This document shows, in pieces, positions 34,958 to 44,201 of a stretch of 64,000 nt of DNA. A program made the position numbers and the translations under genes. Numbering within the stretch: position 1 is the first letter of the stretch; every line of letters starts with the position of its first letter. The stretch is from Rhizobium sp. ZPR4 (GTDB lineage Bacteria; Pseudomonadota; Alphaproteobacteria; Rhizobiales; Rhizobiaceae), in contig NZ_CP157969.1 in the NCBI RefSeq assembly GCF_040215725.1, positions 124,001-188,000 of the forward strand, written 5' to 3'. Under the pieces are notes generated by a model, which did no database searches, was not told the origin of the DNA, and worked only from the letters and a program-made list of their open reading frames with translations.

Positions 34958-36343
34958 CTAGTTTTCCAGCGCCGCCTGCTTGTCCTTGACCAGCCGCGCC
35001 GGCAAATTGACGGTGACGGACAGTCCCCCAAGACTGGAACGGGCGAGCGTCAGCTTGCCGTCATAGGCTTCAACCAGATCCTTGGCGATCGCCAGGCCGA
35101 AGCCGGTTCCGGCGATGCTTTCGTCCAATCGTCTGCCGCGGCGGATGAAAGCCATTTCCGCATCCTCGGGCAGACCCGGGCCATCGTCTTCGATGCACAG
35201 CTCCACCCCCTCGGGCAACTGCGACAGGCGAACCTTGACCTTCCCGGCTGTCCATTTCCTGGCATTGTCGATCAGATTGCCTGTGATGTCGGCAAAATCC
35301 GCCTCGTCGATCGCCAGCCACATCTCGGTCGGCGCCATAAGTTCGAAATCGATCTTCCGCTCGGTCGACAGGCGCCGCATGACCGAGATGATCTTCTGGA
35401 GATCGGCGCTGGCATCCATGACGCCGACGGTATGGGCAGCCGCAAGGCTCGCGCGGGTTTGCGCCAGCGTTCGCTTGATCTGCGCCTCCATCCGGCTGAC
35501 TTCCGTCTGGATGGCCGCGGCCCGCTCCGACATGCCCTCTTCCGAAAGAATGCGGGCGGTCGCCTCAAGTGCTGCGAGCGGGGTCTTCAGACCATGCGCC
35601 AGATCGCCGGCGCGAGCTCGCGCCTGCGTCAACTGCGTCTCACGCGATGCGAGCAGGCCGTTGAGATCGTCGACGAGAGGCTGGACCTCGCGCGGAAACT
35701 GGCCGGTGATCTTGCGCGCGGATCGCTCCTGCACCGCCATCAATGCCGCGCGCAGATCGTTGAGCGGCCGCAATCCGTATCTCAGAAAGGCAATGACGGC
35801 CACGATGAGAGCGGCTGACAACACGCCCAGGGATGGCGCCATGGCGTAGAAGAAACGCCAGCGCGCGGGCGCGAGCTCGCGATTGTCCAGCCCCATCAAG
35901 ATATCGACCATCTGATCGCCCGTCGCCGAAGGGATGGAGATGGAGCGCTCGACGGCAAGAAGATGGCTGCCGTTCGGTCCTTTCATATCCGTTGCCCGGC
36001 CAGCATCGCGAGGGCGCGAACGAAGCCAGGGCAGATTCTGCTCCCAGAGGGATTGCGAGCGCAGCTCCACGTTGCCGTTGCGGCCGACCTGCCAATAGAA
36101 ACCGCCATTCGGGATGCCGAAACGGGAATCCGTCGGCGTATCGTCGAGAAAGAGCTGGTTGGACGAATTGATATCGACCGCGGCCAAAAGAACGCGCAAT
36201 TCCTCGTCTATCTCGGAGAGGGCAAGCGCCCTGACAGCCAGCCCGGAAATGGCATTGATGCCGACGCCTGCCAGAAAGGTTGCGACAATGATTGCCACCG
36301 CAGAACCCAGCAGCAACCGCCCTCGCAGCGAAAACGGCGTCAT
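34958..36343 (-). CDS. Sensor histidine kinase
   Basis: A 461-residue inner-membrane kinase. Membrane segments at about 10-38 and 168-188 enclose a periplasmic sensor domain of about 130 residues. A HAMP-like linker then leads to the dimerisation helix with His250 (GDLAHGLKTPLAAL) and the ATPase domain with DNARKW, DDGPGLP, GTGFGLAIAKDLVEA. The layout is PhoQ/FeuQ-like. Its ATG overlaps the response-regulator stop (ATGA). The trio with the PepSY gene is divergent from the NRPS-like gene, which it may control. Confidence 0.93.
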   Translation of the reverse strand: MTPFSLRGRLLLGSAVAIIVATFLAGVGINAISGLAVRALALSEIDEELRVLLAAVDINSSNQLFLDDTPTDSRFGIPNGGFYWQVGRNGNVELRSQSLWEQNLPWLRSRPRDAGRATDMKGPNGSHLLAVERSISIPSATGDQMVDILMGLDNRELAPARWRFFYAMAPSLGVLSAALIVAVIAFLRYGLRPLNDLRAALMAVQERSARKITGQFPREVQPLVDDLNGLLASRETQLTQARARAGDLAHGLKTPLAALEATARILSEEGMSERAAAIQTEVSRMEAQIKRTLAQTRASLAAAHTVGVMDASADLQKIISVMRRLSTERKIDFELMAPTEMWLAIDEADFADITGNLIDNARKWTAGKVKVRLSQLPEGVELCIEDDGPGLPEDAEMAFIRRGRRLDESIAGTGFGLAIAKDLVEAYDGKLTLARSSLGGLSVTVNLPARLVKDKQAALEN

Positions 36344-37011
36344 GACGGCGGCGCCTCGCGCGGAATGATATAGCCCTGGCCACGCCGCGTCTCGATGACA
36401 GTGCCGTCGAACTTGCGGCGCAGGCGGGCGACGACCACTTCAAGCGCGTTCGACAGAAGCTCCGTCTCTTCGTCATAGATGCTGTCGGCGATCTGCGTTC
36501 GGGAAAGCACAGTGCCGGCATTGTGCATCAGATAGGCAAGGAGCCGATATTCGAGCGCCGTCACCTGGACCGGCTGCCCACGAAACGAAACCGTACGCTG
36601 GCGCGTGTCAAGTTCCAGCACGCCGTTGGAAAGGATCGGAGAGGATTGTCCGGCGGCGCGGCGCATTAGTGCGCGCACGCGGGCCAGAAGTTCTTCCATG
36701 CGGAAAGGCTTGGTCAGATAGTCGTCGGCGCCCGCATCCATGCCGTCGACCTTGTCGCGCCAACCGTCTCGCGCCGTCAATATGATGACGGGCATACCGC
36801 GGCGTTCTGCACGCCAGCGTCGCAGCACCGTCAGGCCATCGAGCTTGGGAAGTCCGAGATCAAGGATGACAAGATCGAAATGCTCGATATCGCCGCGATA
36901 CCAAGCCTCCTCGCCGTTGCTCACGGTCGAGACGACATAATGCTGGTCCTCCAGGCAGCGGCGCATGTCCGCCACAATACTGGGCTCATCCTCAGCAATC
37001 AGAATGCGCAT
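36340..37011 (-). CDS. OmpR/PhoP-family response regulator
   Basis: A 223-residue two-component regulator. The receiver domain has acidic residues EDEP at 7-10, phospho-acceptor Asp51 (LVILDLGLP), TARD and the KPF lysine; a winged-helix DNA-binding domain follows (TALEYRLLAYLMHNAGTVLSRTQIADSIYD, NALEVVVARLRRKF). It is encoded two bases after the PepSY-domain gene and overlaps the kinase gene. The group responds to envelope or cation signals in related bacteria. Confidence 0.95.
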   Translation of the reverse strand: MRILIAEDEPSIVADMRRCLEDQHYVVSTVSNGEEAWYRGDIEHFDLVILDLGLPKLDGLTVLRRWRAERRGMPVIILTARDGWRDKVDGMDAGADDYLTKPFRMEELLARVRALMRRAAGQSSPILSNGVLELDTRQRTVSFRGQPVQVTALEYRLLAYLMHNAGTVLSRTQIADSIYDEETELLSNALEVVVARLRRKFDGTVIETRRGQGYIIPREAPPS

Positions 37012-37013
37012 TT

Positions 37014-37340
37014 TCAGCGTCTCTCGATCACGGCGAGTGTTGCACCGTCGAGCACTATGTCACCACGTTTGCCATCCGGCTTCAATACGCGCACGGCATA
37101 AGCCTGACGCCCAGCCCGGCGAACCCGCTTGATTCGCAGCACCTTTCCCGGCATTTCACGCGCGACGACCGCGTAAATCTCGCGCAGCGGCCGCAAGGTA
37201 CCGGCATCTTCGACCAGAACACTGCTATGCGAACGAGCTAATGCCTCCATGCCTGGCGAGCTCAGCAATGCCGTCACCAAGAGAACGGACAGCCAGCGGT
37301 GCCAGCCGGCTCTTCGCCCGAATATGCGCAACGATATCAA
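37014..37340 (-). CDS. Small exported PepSY-like protein
   Basis: A protein of about 108 residues. A signal peptide (WHRWLSVLLVTALLSSPGMEALA) is followed by one PepSY-like unit: LREIYAVVAREMPGKVLRIKRVRRAGRQAYAVRVLKPDGKRGDIVLDGATLAVIE. No ATG fits; TTG 37340 follows GGAAGAAGGA, and a GTG at 37376 is the alternative. PepSY proteins near PhoPQ-like systems are thought to inhibit proteases or sense periplasmic state. As first gene of the unit, it may serve as signal input for the kinase. Confidence 0.75.
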   Translation of the reverse strand: MISLRIFGRRAGWHRWLSVLLVTALLSSPGMEALARSHSSVLVEDAGTLRPLREIYAVVAREMPGKVLRIKRVRRAGRQAYAVRVLKPDGKRGDIVLDGATLAVIERR

Positions 37341-37509
37341 TCCTTCTTCCGAGATAGCACACGGGGCTCGCCCCACGCCGATCCAAACATAGCTTTCCCA
37401 ACATTACAATTCCCTGACAGCGCCCGTAAGAGAGCTGCAAATTGAAGGGTGTATAAGCATTGATAGATGGCACGCTGATTGTGTCGAGTTTCGTTTCGCA
37501 GAAGTTACC

Positions 37510-40500
37510 ATGACTATCCAGATCTCGTCGATTACCCCAAATGCCAGCCTCTCGGTTTCCTCAGGCGGCATTCGGCCTGAGTTCGTCCGCAATGAAACCC
37601 TGGTGGACATATTCAAGGCAACGGTTGCCCGCAGCCCCGACAAGACGGCACTGACCCTGATCGGAACCGACCAGGCGATGACCTATGCCGAACTTGACCG
37701 GCTCTCCGATGAGGCGGCGCGTGCGCTCGGCCGTCGTGGTATCGGCCCCGGCGATTTCGTTGGCCTGTGGTTCCAACGCTCCCTTGAGCTACATGTCGCG
37801 CTTCTGGCGATTCTCAAGGCCGGAGCTGCCTATATCCCGTTCGATGCGTCCGCTCCTGCCGATCGCGTAGCTGTCAGCCTGGCCGATTGCGGCGCGAAAT
37901 GGCTGCTGACGCATGACGAAAAGGCGGCGCTCGCACCCGAATTCGATGGTCAGACACTGCTCCTCAAGACGCTGTTCGCCGAAGATGACGATGGCATTGC
38001 ACCGCGGGTCGCCACTCACGGCGATCCCGCTTATGCCATCTATACGTCCGGCTCCACGGGCAAGCCGAAGGGCATCGTCATCACACACCGGAATATCTGC
38101 CACTATCTGCGGGCGGGTAACGATGTCCTCGGCATGGTCGAATCGGATGTCGTTCTTCAGCAGGCCTCAGTTGCTTTCGACCTTTCGCTCGAAGAAATAT
38201 TCGTTCCCTATCTGGTCGGCGCGACGCTGAAGGTTGCCACATCTGCCGTCATGGCCGAGCTGGACAGGCTCGCCGATGTGCTGGAAGCGGAAAAGATCAC
38301 GGTCATCGATACCGTGCCGACCCTGCTCACCATGCTGGAACGCGATGTCGAAAGCTTGCGCATCATCATCGTCGGCGGCGAAGCCTGCCCTCCGGCAATC
38401 GTCAGCCGCTTCTCCAAAGCCGGCCGGCGCCTGATCAATACTTACGGCCCGACCGAGACGACGGTGGTTGCAACCTACGTCGAACTCGATCCTTCCCGAC
38501 CCATCACGATCGGCTGCCCGATCGCCAACACGACCGCCTATGTCGTTGATGAAAACCTGCAGCTTGTAGCGCGCGGCGATACCGGTGAATTGCTGATCGG
38601 CGGACCGGGTGTTGCTGCCGGATACAGAAACCTGCTGCAGCTGACCGCTGCCAAGTTCATCGCCAACCCCTTCGCGCCCCATAACGATCCGGTACTTTAC
38701 CGCAGCGGCGACGCCGTGTTGATGGACGAAGAAGGCCAGCTCCATTTCCTCGGCCGCATCGACGATCAGGTCAAGATACGCGGCTATCGCATCGAGCTCG
38801 GCGAGATCGAGATCGTTGTCGGTGAGCTCGCCGATGTGAAAGCTGCTTCCGTGGTCGTACATCGGCCGCCGGATGGCGAGGAGATGCTGGTCGCCCATGT
38901 CGTCACGACAGGCAGCAACTTCGATCGCGACAAGGCGCGCACAGTGCTCGCCGCGAAACTGCCGCCCTATATGGTGCCTGCCGCCTGGCACAGCCATGTG
39001 TCGCTGCCGCGGCTTTCCTCCGGCAAGATCGACCGCAAGACGCTTGCCGCAATCCCTCTGGTCGCCGACCAGTCGACGCAGGCACAAGAGCCGCCCCGCA
39101 CATGGACCGAAGCCCAGCTGCTGAAAGCGGCCACGGAGGCGCTTCGCCTGCGCTCCATCAGCTTCGAAGCCGATTTCTTCACCGAGCTCGGCGGTCACTC
39201 CATGCTCGCGGCCCGTTTCGTTTCCGAAGTCCGCAAGATCCCGCTGCTGGCAGGCATCGCCCTGCGCGACGTCTATGCCGGCCGCACCCTGCGTGGCATC
39301 GCGGCGATCCTGGAGCAGCGCACGGAGCGTACTTCCGGACAGGAGCGCAAGAATTTCGACCCGGTTCCGTGGCGCCGGCGCTTCCTCTGCGGTCTGGCGC
39401 AAGCGGTGGTGCTGCCCTTCATCGTCGCGATCGCAACGCTGCAATGGATCGGCCTGCTGCTCGCCTCGATCCTGCTGATCGATGACGGCGCCTCGGTCTG
39501 GAATGAAATTCTCATTCTGGGCGGCGTCTATCTCGCTCTCAATCTCGGCGAGAAGCTGGTTGTCGTTGCCCTCAAATGGCTCGTCATCGGCCGCACACGC
39601 CCTGGCGTCTATCCGCTGTGGGGCGCCTATTATTTCCGCATCTGGCTGATGCAACGCATCGTCCAGCTCACCGCTCCGAAATTCCTCAAGGGCTCGCCGC
39701 TCATCCGCGTCTATATGCGCGCACTCGGCGCCAGGGTCGGCAAGGATGCGATGATCGACGAATTCGAGGAAGGCGCGATCGACCTTGTGAGCGTCGGCGC
39801 AAGATCCAGCCTCGGCGTCAAGATCAAGCTCGCCAATGTCGAAGTCATCGGCAATGAGATCCATGTCGGCACGATCGATATCGGCGATGGCGTACAGATC
39901 GGCAACGGCTCCGTCATCGGCCATAACGTCAAAATCGGCGACGGCGCCGTCATCGGCGATCTGACGGCAATTGCCGCCGGCACCCATGTCGAGGCCCATA
40001 CTCGCTGGGACGGTTCGCCCGCTCGCCAGACCGGCCATGCGGAACATGAGGAAATGCCGGCGCATCCGGAACTCGGCGTCGCTGGACGCGTGTTCCAGTT
40101 CGCCGCCTATTTCGTTGCCTACAATCTCAGCCTCGTCGTCGGCCTGCTGCCGATCTTCCCGGCCTTCTACCTGTTCTCTGCCGTACAGCAGATCTATGCA
40201 CCTGGCTCCGACGAAGCCCTGTCCTGGGGAATGATCGCCGCACTCTCATGGCCGGCTTCCCTGCTGCTGATCGTCGTGTCCATGGCTGTCGTCGTGGTCT
40301 TGCGCTGGGTGCTGCTGCCCCGCGTCGTACCCGGCCGCTACTCGATCTTCGGCAATCTCTATTTCCGCAAATGGGTTGTCGGCCTGACCACCGAGGCCAT
40401 GCTGGAAACGCTGAACTCGCTCTACGCCACCGTCTTCATGCGCAACTGGTATCGCCTGATGGGTGCCAAGATCGGCAAGGGTACGGAAATCTCGGCAAAC

Positions 40501-41553
40501 TTCGCCGGTCGCTACGACCTCATCGAAATGGGCCGCGACAACTTCATCGGTGACGAGACCATCTTCGGCGACGAGGAAATCCAGAATGGCTGGATGATAC
40601 TCAAGCGCCTGAAGACGGGCGATCGCTGCTTCTTCGGCAACTCCTCCGTCATCTCGCAAGGTGCCGTGATCGAGAGCGATTCACTCGTCGGCATCAAGAC
40701 GCGCCTGCCCGACTCCATGCACGTCAAGGCAGGTGAAACCTGGTGCGGCAGCCCTGCCTTCCAGTTCCCGACGCGCGAGAGGCTGCAGGCGGCTGCGTCC
40801 GCCACCTATGCACCGCCGCTGCGTATGCGCCTTGTGCGCATCGTGTTCGAAGCCATGCATACCTCGTTGCCAACCGCCATTCTCATCGTCATGGCGCTCG
40901 CAATGTCCGACATGATGGCAAGCGCGATCGATGATGGCGCTTGGGGAAGACTGTTCTGGACGCTGATGGCTTCCGGCCTCGCAACTTCGGGCATCCTGTA
41001 TCTGGTCGCCGTCGCCTTTAAATGGACGCTCATCGGTACCTACAAGCCGATGAACCGGCCGATGTGGTCCTGGTGGGCAATGCGTACCGAGGCCGTCGCG
41101 GTCTTCTACGGCGGGCTCGCCAGCAAGATGCTGCTTGACTATCTGCGCGGCACGCCCTTCCTGCCATGGCTGCTCCGTCCCTTCGGCACCAAGATCGGCC
41201 AGGGGGCATGGATCAACAGCACCGATATCTGCGAGTTCGATTGCACCCATATCGGCGACCATGCCGTACTCAACATGGGATCCTGCCCGCAGACCCATCT
41301 CTATGAAGACCGCATCATGAAGGTCGGCCGCATCATGATCGGCAAAGGCGTCTCCATCGGTACGGGAAGCACCGTCCTGTACGAGGCCAATGTCGGCGAT
41401 TTCGCTGAGATCGGACCGCTGACCCTGGTCATGAAGGGTGAAGCCATCCCGCAAGGAACGTCATGGGTCGGCACCCCCGCCCAGGCGGTTCAAGCCGAGC
41501 AGGAGCAGGCCCCGGTTGCTCGGAAAGAGACCCTGCCCTCCGCCGCCGCGTGA
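37510..41553 (+). CDS. NRPS-like adenylation-carrier protein fused to a membrane/left-handed beta-helix domain (poly-amino-acid synthase-like)
   Basis: A 1347-residue single-module protein. Residues 30-520 are an adenylation domain (YTSGSTGKPKG, NTYGPTETT, YRSGD, GRIDDQVKIRGYRIELGE, LSSGKIDRK). A carrier domain follows with phosphopantetheine site Ser564 (LGGHS). There is no condensation domain. From about 620 on, hydrophobic segments alternate with three hexapeptide-repeat blocks at roughly 728-840, 977-1085 and 1213-1330. This layout matches the C-terminal half of epsilon-poly-lysine synthetase (Pls)-type enzymes, where the tandem domains join monomers by isopeptide bonds. Residues read by eye as the specificity code are D-L-E-D-I-G-T-V-V-K, which suits a basic amino acid. 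The PPTase gene is directly downstream. Confidence 0.88.
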   Translation: MTIQISSITPNASLSVSSGGIRPEFVRNETLVDIFKATVARSPDKTALTLIGTDQAMTYAELDRLSDEAARALGRRGIGPGDFVGLWFQRSLELHVALLAILKAGAAYIPFDASAPADRVAVSLADCGAKWLLTHDEKAALAPEFDGQTLLLKTLFAEDDDGIAPRVATHGDPAYAIYTSGSTGKPKGIVITHRNICHYLRAGNDVLGMVESDVVLQQASVAFDLSLEEIFVPYLVGATLKVATSAVMAELDRLADVLEAEKITVIDTVPTLLTMLERDVESLRIIIVGGEACPPAIVSRFSKAGRRLINTYGPTETTVVATYVELDPSRPITIGCPIANTTAYVVDENLQLVARGDTGELLIGGPGVAAGYRNLLQLTAAKFIANPFAPHNDPVLYRSGDAVLMDEEGQLHFLGRIDDQVKIRGYRIELGEIEIVVGELADVKAASVVVHRPPDGEEMLVAHVVTTGSNFDRDKARTVLAAKLPPYMVPAAWHSHVSLPRLSSGKIDRKTLAAIPLVADQSTQAQEPPRTWTEAQLLKAATEALRLRSISFEADFFTELGGHSMLAARFVSEVRKIPLLAGIALRDVYAGRTLRGIAAILEQRTERTSGQERKNFDPVPWRRRFLCGLAQAVVLPFIVAIATLQWIGLLLASILLIDDGASVWNEILILGGVYLALNLGEKLVVVALKWLVIGRTRPGVYPLWGAYYFRIWLMQRIVQLTAPKFLKGSPLIRVYMRALGARVGKDAMIDEFEEGAIDLVSVGARSSLGVKIKLANVEVIGNEIHVGTIDIGDGVQIGNGSVIGHNVKIGDGAVIGDLTAIAAGTHVEAHTRWDGSPARQTGHAEHEEMPAHPELGVAGRVFQFAAYFVAYNLSLVVGLLPIFPAFYLFSAVQQIYAPGSDEALSWGMIAALSWPASLLLIVVSMAVVVVLRWVLLPRVVPGRYSIFGNLYFRKWVVGLTTEAMLETLNSLYATVFMRNWYRLMGAKIGKGTEISANFAGRYDLIEMGRDNFIGDETIFGDEEIQNGWMILKRLKTGDRCFFGNSSVISQGAVIESDSLVGIKTRLPDSMHVKAGETWCGSPAFQFPTRERLQAAASATYAPPLRMRLVRIVFEAMHTSLPTAILIVMALAMSDMMASAIDDGAWGRLFWTLMASGLATSGILYLVAVAFKWTLIGTYKPMNRPMWSWWAMRTEAVAVFYGGLASKMLLDYLRGTPFLPWLLRPFGTKIGQGAWINSTDICEFDCTHIGDHAVLNMGSCPQTHLYEDRIMKVGRIMIGKGVSIGTGSTVLYEANVGDFAEIGPLTLVMKGEAIPQGTSWVGTPAQAVQAEQEQAPVARKETLPSAAA

Positions 41554-41561
41554 GCAGCGGC

Positions 41562-42179
41562 ATGACGGCCCCTCGATTTGAGGTCGTCCTGACGGTCGCA
41601 AATGCGATCGCCATCCTTGTCCGCCCGATGCCGGGCGGACGAGCAGAGCGTGATAAGGTCGCGCAAGTAGCCTTGAGAACAGCAACACAGCGGGACGATC
41701 TTTCCATCTATCGCCGGCCAAGTGAACGGCCGGCGCTCAGGCATCCCTATCACGAACTGGGTATTTCGCTTTCGCATCGCGCCGATCTGCTGCTGGCGGG
41801 CTTTGCGCCTGATGGCGCTGTCGGTGTGGATATAGAGATCGAAGATATCAACGGATTCGAACCGGTGGCCTTTGCCGCCGATCACTTCTCACCGCAGGAA
41901 GCGGCCGCGGTAGCCGCCCTCGATAGCGCGGCGGCACTGGAGATTTGCTACCGGCTGTGGGTCGCCAAGGAGGCTGCATTGAAGATCAGCGGCCGCGGCA
42001 TTTTCGACGGGCTGGACGAACCCGATCTGGCGGCGCAACTGCACCTCCTCCGCACCGATGGCGCAATCATCCAGCTTGACGCCGGATCGCGGCTGCCGCC
42101 GATTGCACTCACCGTGACCCGGTTTGGCGGGGCCGCGGCTCAATCCGTCTATTGCGCCCTTGCCAGGGATATGAGCTGA
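41562..42179 (+). CDS. 4'-phosphopantetheinyl transferase (Sfp-like)
   Basis: A 205-residue transferase that moves phosphopantetheine from CoA to the carrier-domain serine. The key motifs are GVDIEIED at about 93-100 (Mg-binding Asp and Glu) and LWVAKEAALKISGRG (W-x-x-KEA). GISLSHRADLLLAGF is the usual CoA-binding His motif. The start is ATG 41562, or GTG 41550, which overlaps the NRPS-like stop by four bases. Direct coupling to the NRPS-like gene strongly suggests that it activates Ser564 of that protein. Confidence 0.88.
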   Translation: MTAPRFEVVLTVANAIAILVRPMPGGRAERDKVAQVALRTATQRDDLSIYRRPSERPALRHPYHELGISLSHRADLLLAGFAPDGAVGVDIEIEDINGFEPVAFAADHFSPQEAAAVAALDSAAALEICYRLWVAKEAALKISGRGIFDGLDEPDLAAQLHLLRTDGAIIQLDAGSRLPPIALTVTRFGGAAAQSVYCALARDMS

Positions 42180-42214
42180 ACGGCCGTCGCTTGATGGCAA
42201 GCATTGCGGGCGAG

Positions 42215-42231
42215 CGCGGCTTGAAGCCGCG
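42215..42231. terminator. Hairpin between convergent PPTase and BASS genes
   Basis: CGCGGC and GCCGCG pair around a TTGAA loop, in the 73-base gap between two convergent stops. No T-run is present, so the call rests on symmetry and location. Confidence 0.4.
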
Positions 42232-42252
42232 GCTTGTCATACCGTGTCGATA

Positions 42253-43200
42253 TCAGGGCCGCGGGGGCGCATCTGCGTCTTCGCGCGAGGCAAACCAGTT
42301 TGCCAAGGTCGCGCCGGAAATATTATGCCAAACGGAGAAGATCGCGCTCGGAACAGCAGCGATCGGCGAGAAATAGGCGGTTGCGAGCGCAGCGCCCAGA
42401 CCTGAATTCTGCATTCCGACTTCGATCGCCAGCGCCTTGCGCTTGTAGAAGTTAAGCCCAAGCACCTTCGACGCATAATAGCCGAAGAGGTAGCCGAGAC
42501 CGTTGTGCAGCACGACGACGACGAAAATCAGCAGGCCGGACTGCACGATGGCCGCCTTCGAGGCACCGACGACGGCGGCAACGATCAGAACGATGCCGAT
42601 GACGCTGACGAGAGGCAGAACAGGGATCGCCCTGCGAACCAGGCCAGGCACGGCCTTTTGCGCGATGAAGCCAAGCAGCAGCGGCACGATGATGACCTGC
42701 ACGATGCTGATGAACATCGACCAGGCATTGACAGGCAGATATTGGCTCGCGAACATCCAGACAAGGAATGGCGTGACAATCGGCGCGGCAAGTGTCGTCA
42801 CACTCGTGCAGGCGACCGACAGCGCTACGTCGCCACGCGCGAGATAGGTCATGACATTGCTCGAGGTTCCGCCTGGGCAGCAGCCGACCAGAATGACACC
42901 GGCAGCGACTTCCGGCGGCATCGGAATGATCCGCGTCAAAAGCAGTGCCAGTGCCGGCATGATGCCGAAATGGGCGATGACGCCGATCGCGACCTCATGC
43001 GGACGACGCGCCAGCTCGCGAAAGTCGTCTCCGGATATGGTCAGTCCCATGCCAAACATGATGATGCCGAGGAGCACGACGATCCAGGGTGCAAACTGCT
43101 TGAAGACATCGGGCAGGAAAAAACCGAGAACCGCAAACAGGATGACCCATATGGAAAAGGTCTTGCCGACGAAGGCGGAAAAGGATGCCAGGAATTTCAT
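42253..43200 (-). CDS. Bile acid:sodium symporter (BASS) family transporter
   Basis: A 315-residue membrane protein with nine to ten hydrophobic segments. GIIMFGMGLTISGDDFRELARRP, ILVGCCPGGTSSNVMTYLARGDVALSVACTSVTTLAAPIVTP and ALAIEVGMQNSGLGAALA are the core Na+-site motifs of the family. ATG 43200 has GGAGA four bases upstream; longer frames upstream lack family sequence. Bacterial BASS proteins carry organic anions such as pantoate, keto acids or pyruvate; the substrate is open. Confidence 0.92.
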   Translation of the reverse strand: MKFLASFSAFVGKTFSIWVILFAVLGFFLPDVFKQFAPWIVVLLGIIMFGMGLTISGDDFRELARRPHEVAIGVIAHFGIMPALALLLTRIIPMPPEVAAGVILVGCCPGGTSSNVMTYLARGDVALSVACTSVTTLAAPIVTPFLVWMFASQYLPVNAWSMFISIVQVIIVPLLLGFIAQKAVPGLVRRAIPVLPLVSVIGIVLIVAAVVGASKAAIVQSGLLIFVVVVLHNGLGYLFGYYASKVLGLNFYKRKALAIEVGMQNSGLGAALATAYFSPIAAVPSAIFSVWHNISGATLANWFASREDADAPPRP

Positions 43201-43359
43201 GGGATCTCCGGGGGGAAGGAGCATAATGATATATGGCCGGTCTAAACCCGGCGCTCCGCGTGTCAAGGCGTCGAATTGCCCGATCCGTCTGCTTCCATCA
43301 TCTATGCGGCATAAATCCATCGAAGGGCGCAGCAGGTTTGCCCTGCAAGGAGCCAATAC

Positions 43360-44058
43360 ATGACTGTCACCGAACCGGAACCCATGTCCCGCACGAAGGC
43401 CATATCCTATGCCATTGGCCTGCCGCTGGCGCTGCTCGTGCTTGTCTTTCTGCCTGCCGGCCGCCTCGATTGGGTGCCCGGATGGGTCTTTATCGCGTTC
43501 CTTGTGGTAAGCTATGGGATAGCGACGCTGATCATGCGTCGCGTGAACCCCGTGATCTTCAGGGCGCGCAGCCGCTTCCAGGCCGGGACCAAACGCTGGG
43601 ACCTCATCCTGGTTTCGCTCATGTGCCTTGGCATGATCGCCGAAATACCGCTTGGAACTCTGGATGTCGGAAGGATGGCGTGGTCGGCAATGCCAATCTC
43701 CATCGTGATCCTGGGTTATATCCTGCTTGCCGCCGGCATTGCGCTCGGCACATGGGCACAAGCCGTCAATCGCTTTTTCGAGCCCGGTGTCCGCCTCCAG
43801 CGCGAACGTGGCCAGCATGTCATCAGCAATGGTCCCTACGCATTCGTGCGTCATCCCGGCTATGTCAGCGCGATCATGATCTTTGCCGGGTTGGCACTGG
43901 CGATCGGTTCTTGGTGGGCTCTAACCCCAGCCGCGTGGGCAAGCGGTCTGCTGATCCTGCGCACAAGCTGGGAAGACGCGCTGCTGCAAGCCGAGCTGGA
44001 GGGCTATGCCGACTATGCCAGGCGCGTACGGTTCCGATTGCTGCCCGGTCTCTGGTAG
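43360..44058 (+). CDS. Isoprenylcysteine methyltransferase-like membrane protein
   Basis: A 232-residue membrane protein of the ICMT/PEMT fold with five to six hydrophobic segments. The C-terminal NGPYAFVRHPGYVSAIMIFAGLALAIGSWW and LLQAELEGYADYARRVRFRLLPGLW hold the S-adenosylmethionine-binding RHPxY and the E-Y motif. ATG 43360 follows AAGGAG. Its bacterial substrate is unknown; some relatives methylate lipids or small thiols. It stands alone, divergent from the BASS gene. Confidence 0.8.
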   Translation: MTVTEPEPMSRTKAISYAIGLPLALLVLVFLPAGRLDWVPGWVFIAFLVVSYGIATLIMRRVNPVIFRARSRFQAGTKRWDLILVSLMCLGMIAEIPLGTLDVGRMAWSAMPISIVILGYILLAAGIALGTWAQAVNRFFEPGVRLQRERGQHVISNGPYAFVRHPGYVSAIMIFAGLALAIGSWWALTPAAWASGLLILRTSWEDALLQAELEGYADYARRVRFRLLPGLW

Positions 44059-44201
44059 AGCCTTGCCGCCTTCCGCTGCGGCATAACGAACTGCGCGCCC
44101 GATCGCATATTGACTGGCACGACCTGCTTTGATCTGTTGTTCGGAAATGGCAATGCCAGACGTTCGGCAAATCGGCGGATGTCCGGGAGGAACAGCAAGG
44201 C

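Noticed and set aside
38167..40065. 632-codon open frame antisense to the NRPS-like gene
   Set aside because: It mirrors a GC-rich coding strand, has no ribosome site, and its protein shows no family motif, while the + strand frame has complete adenylation and carrier motifs.
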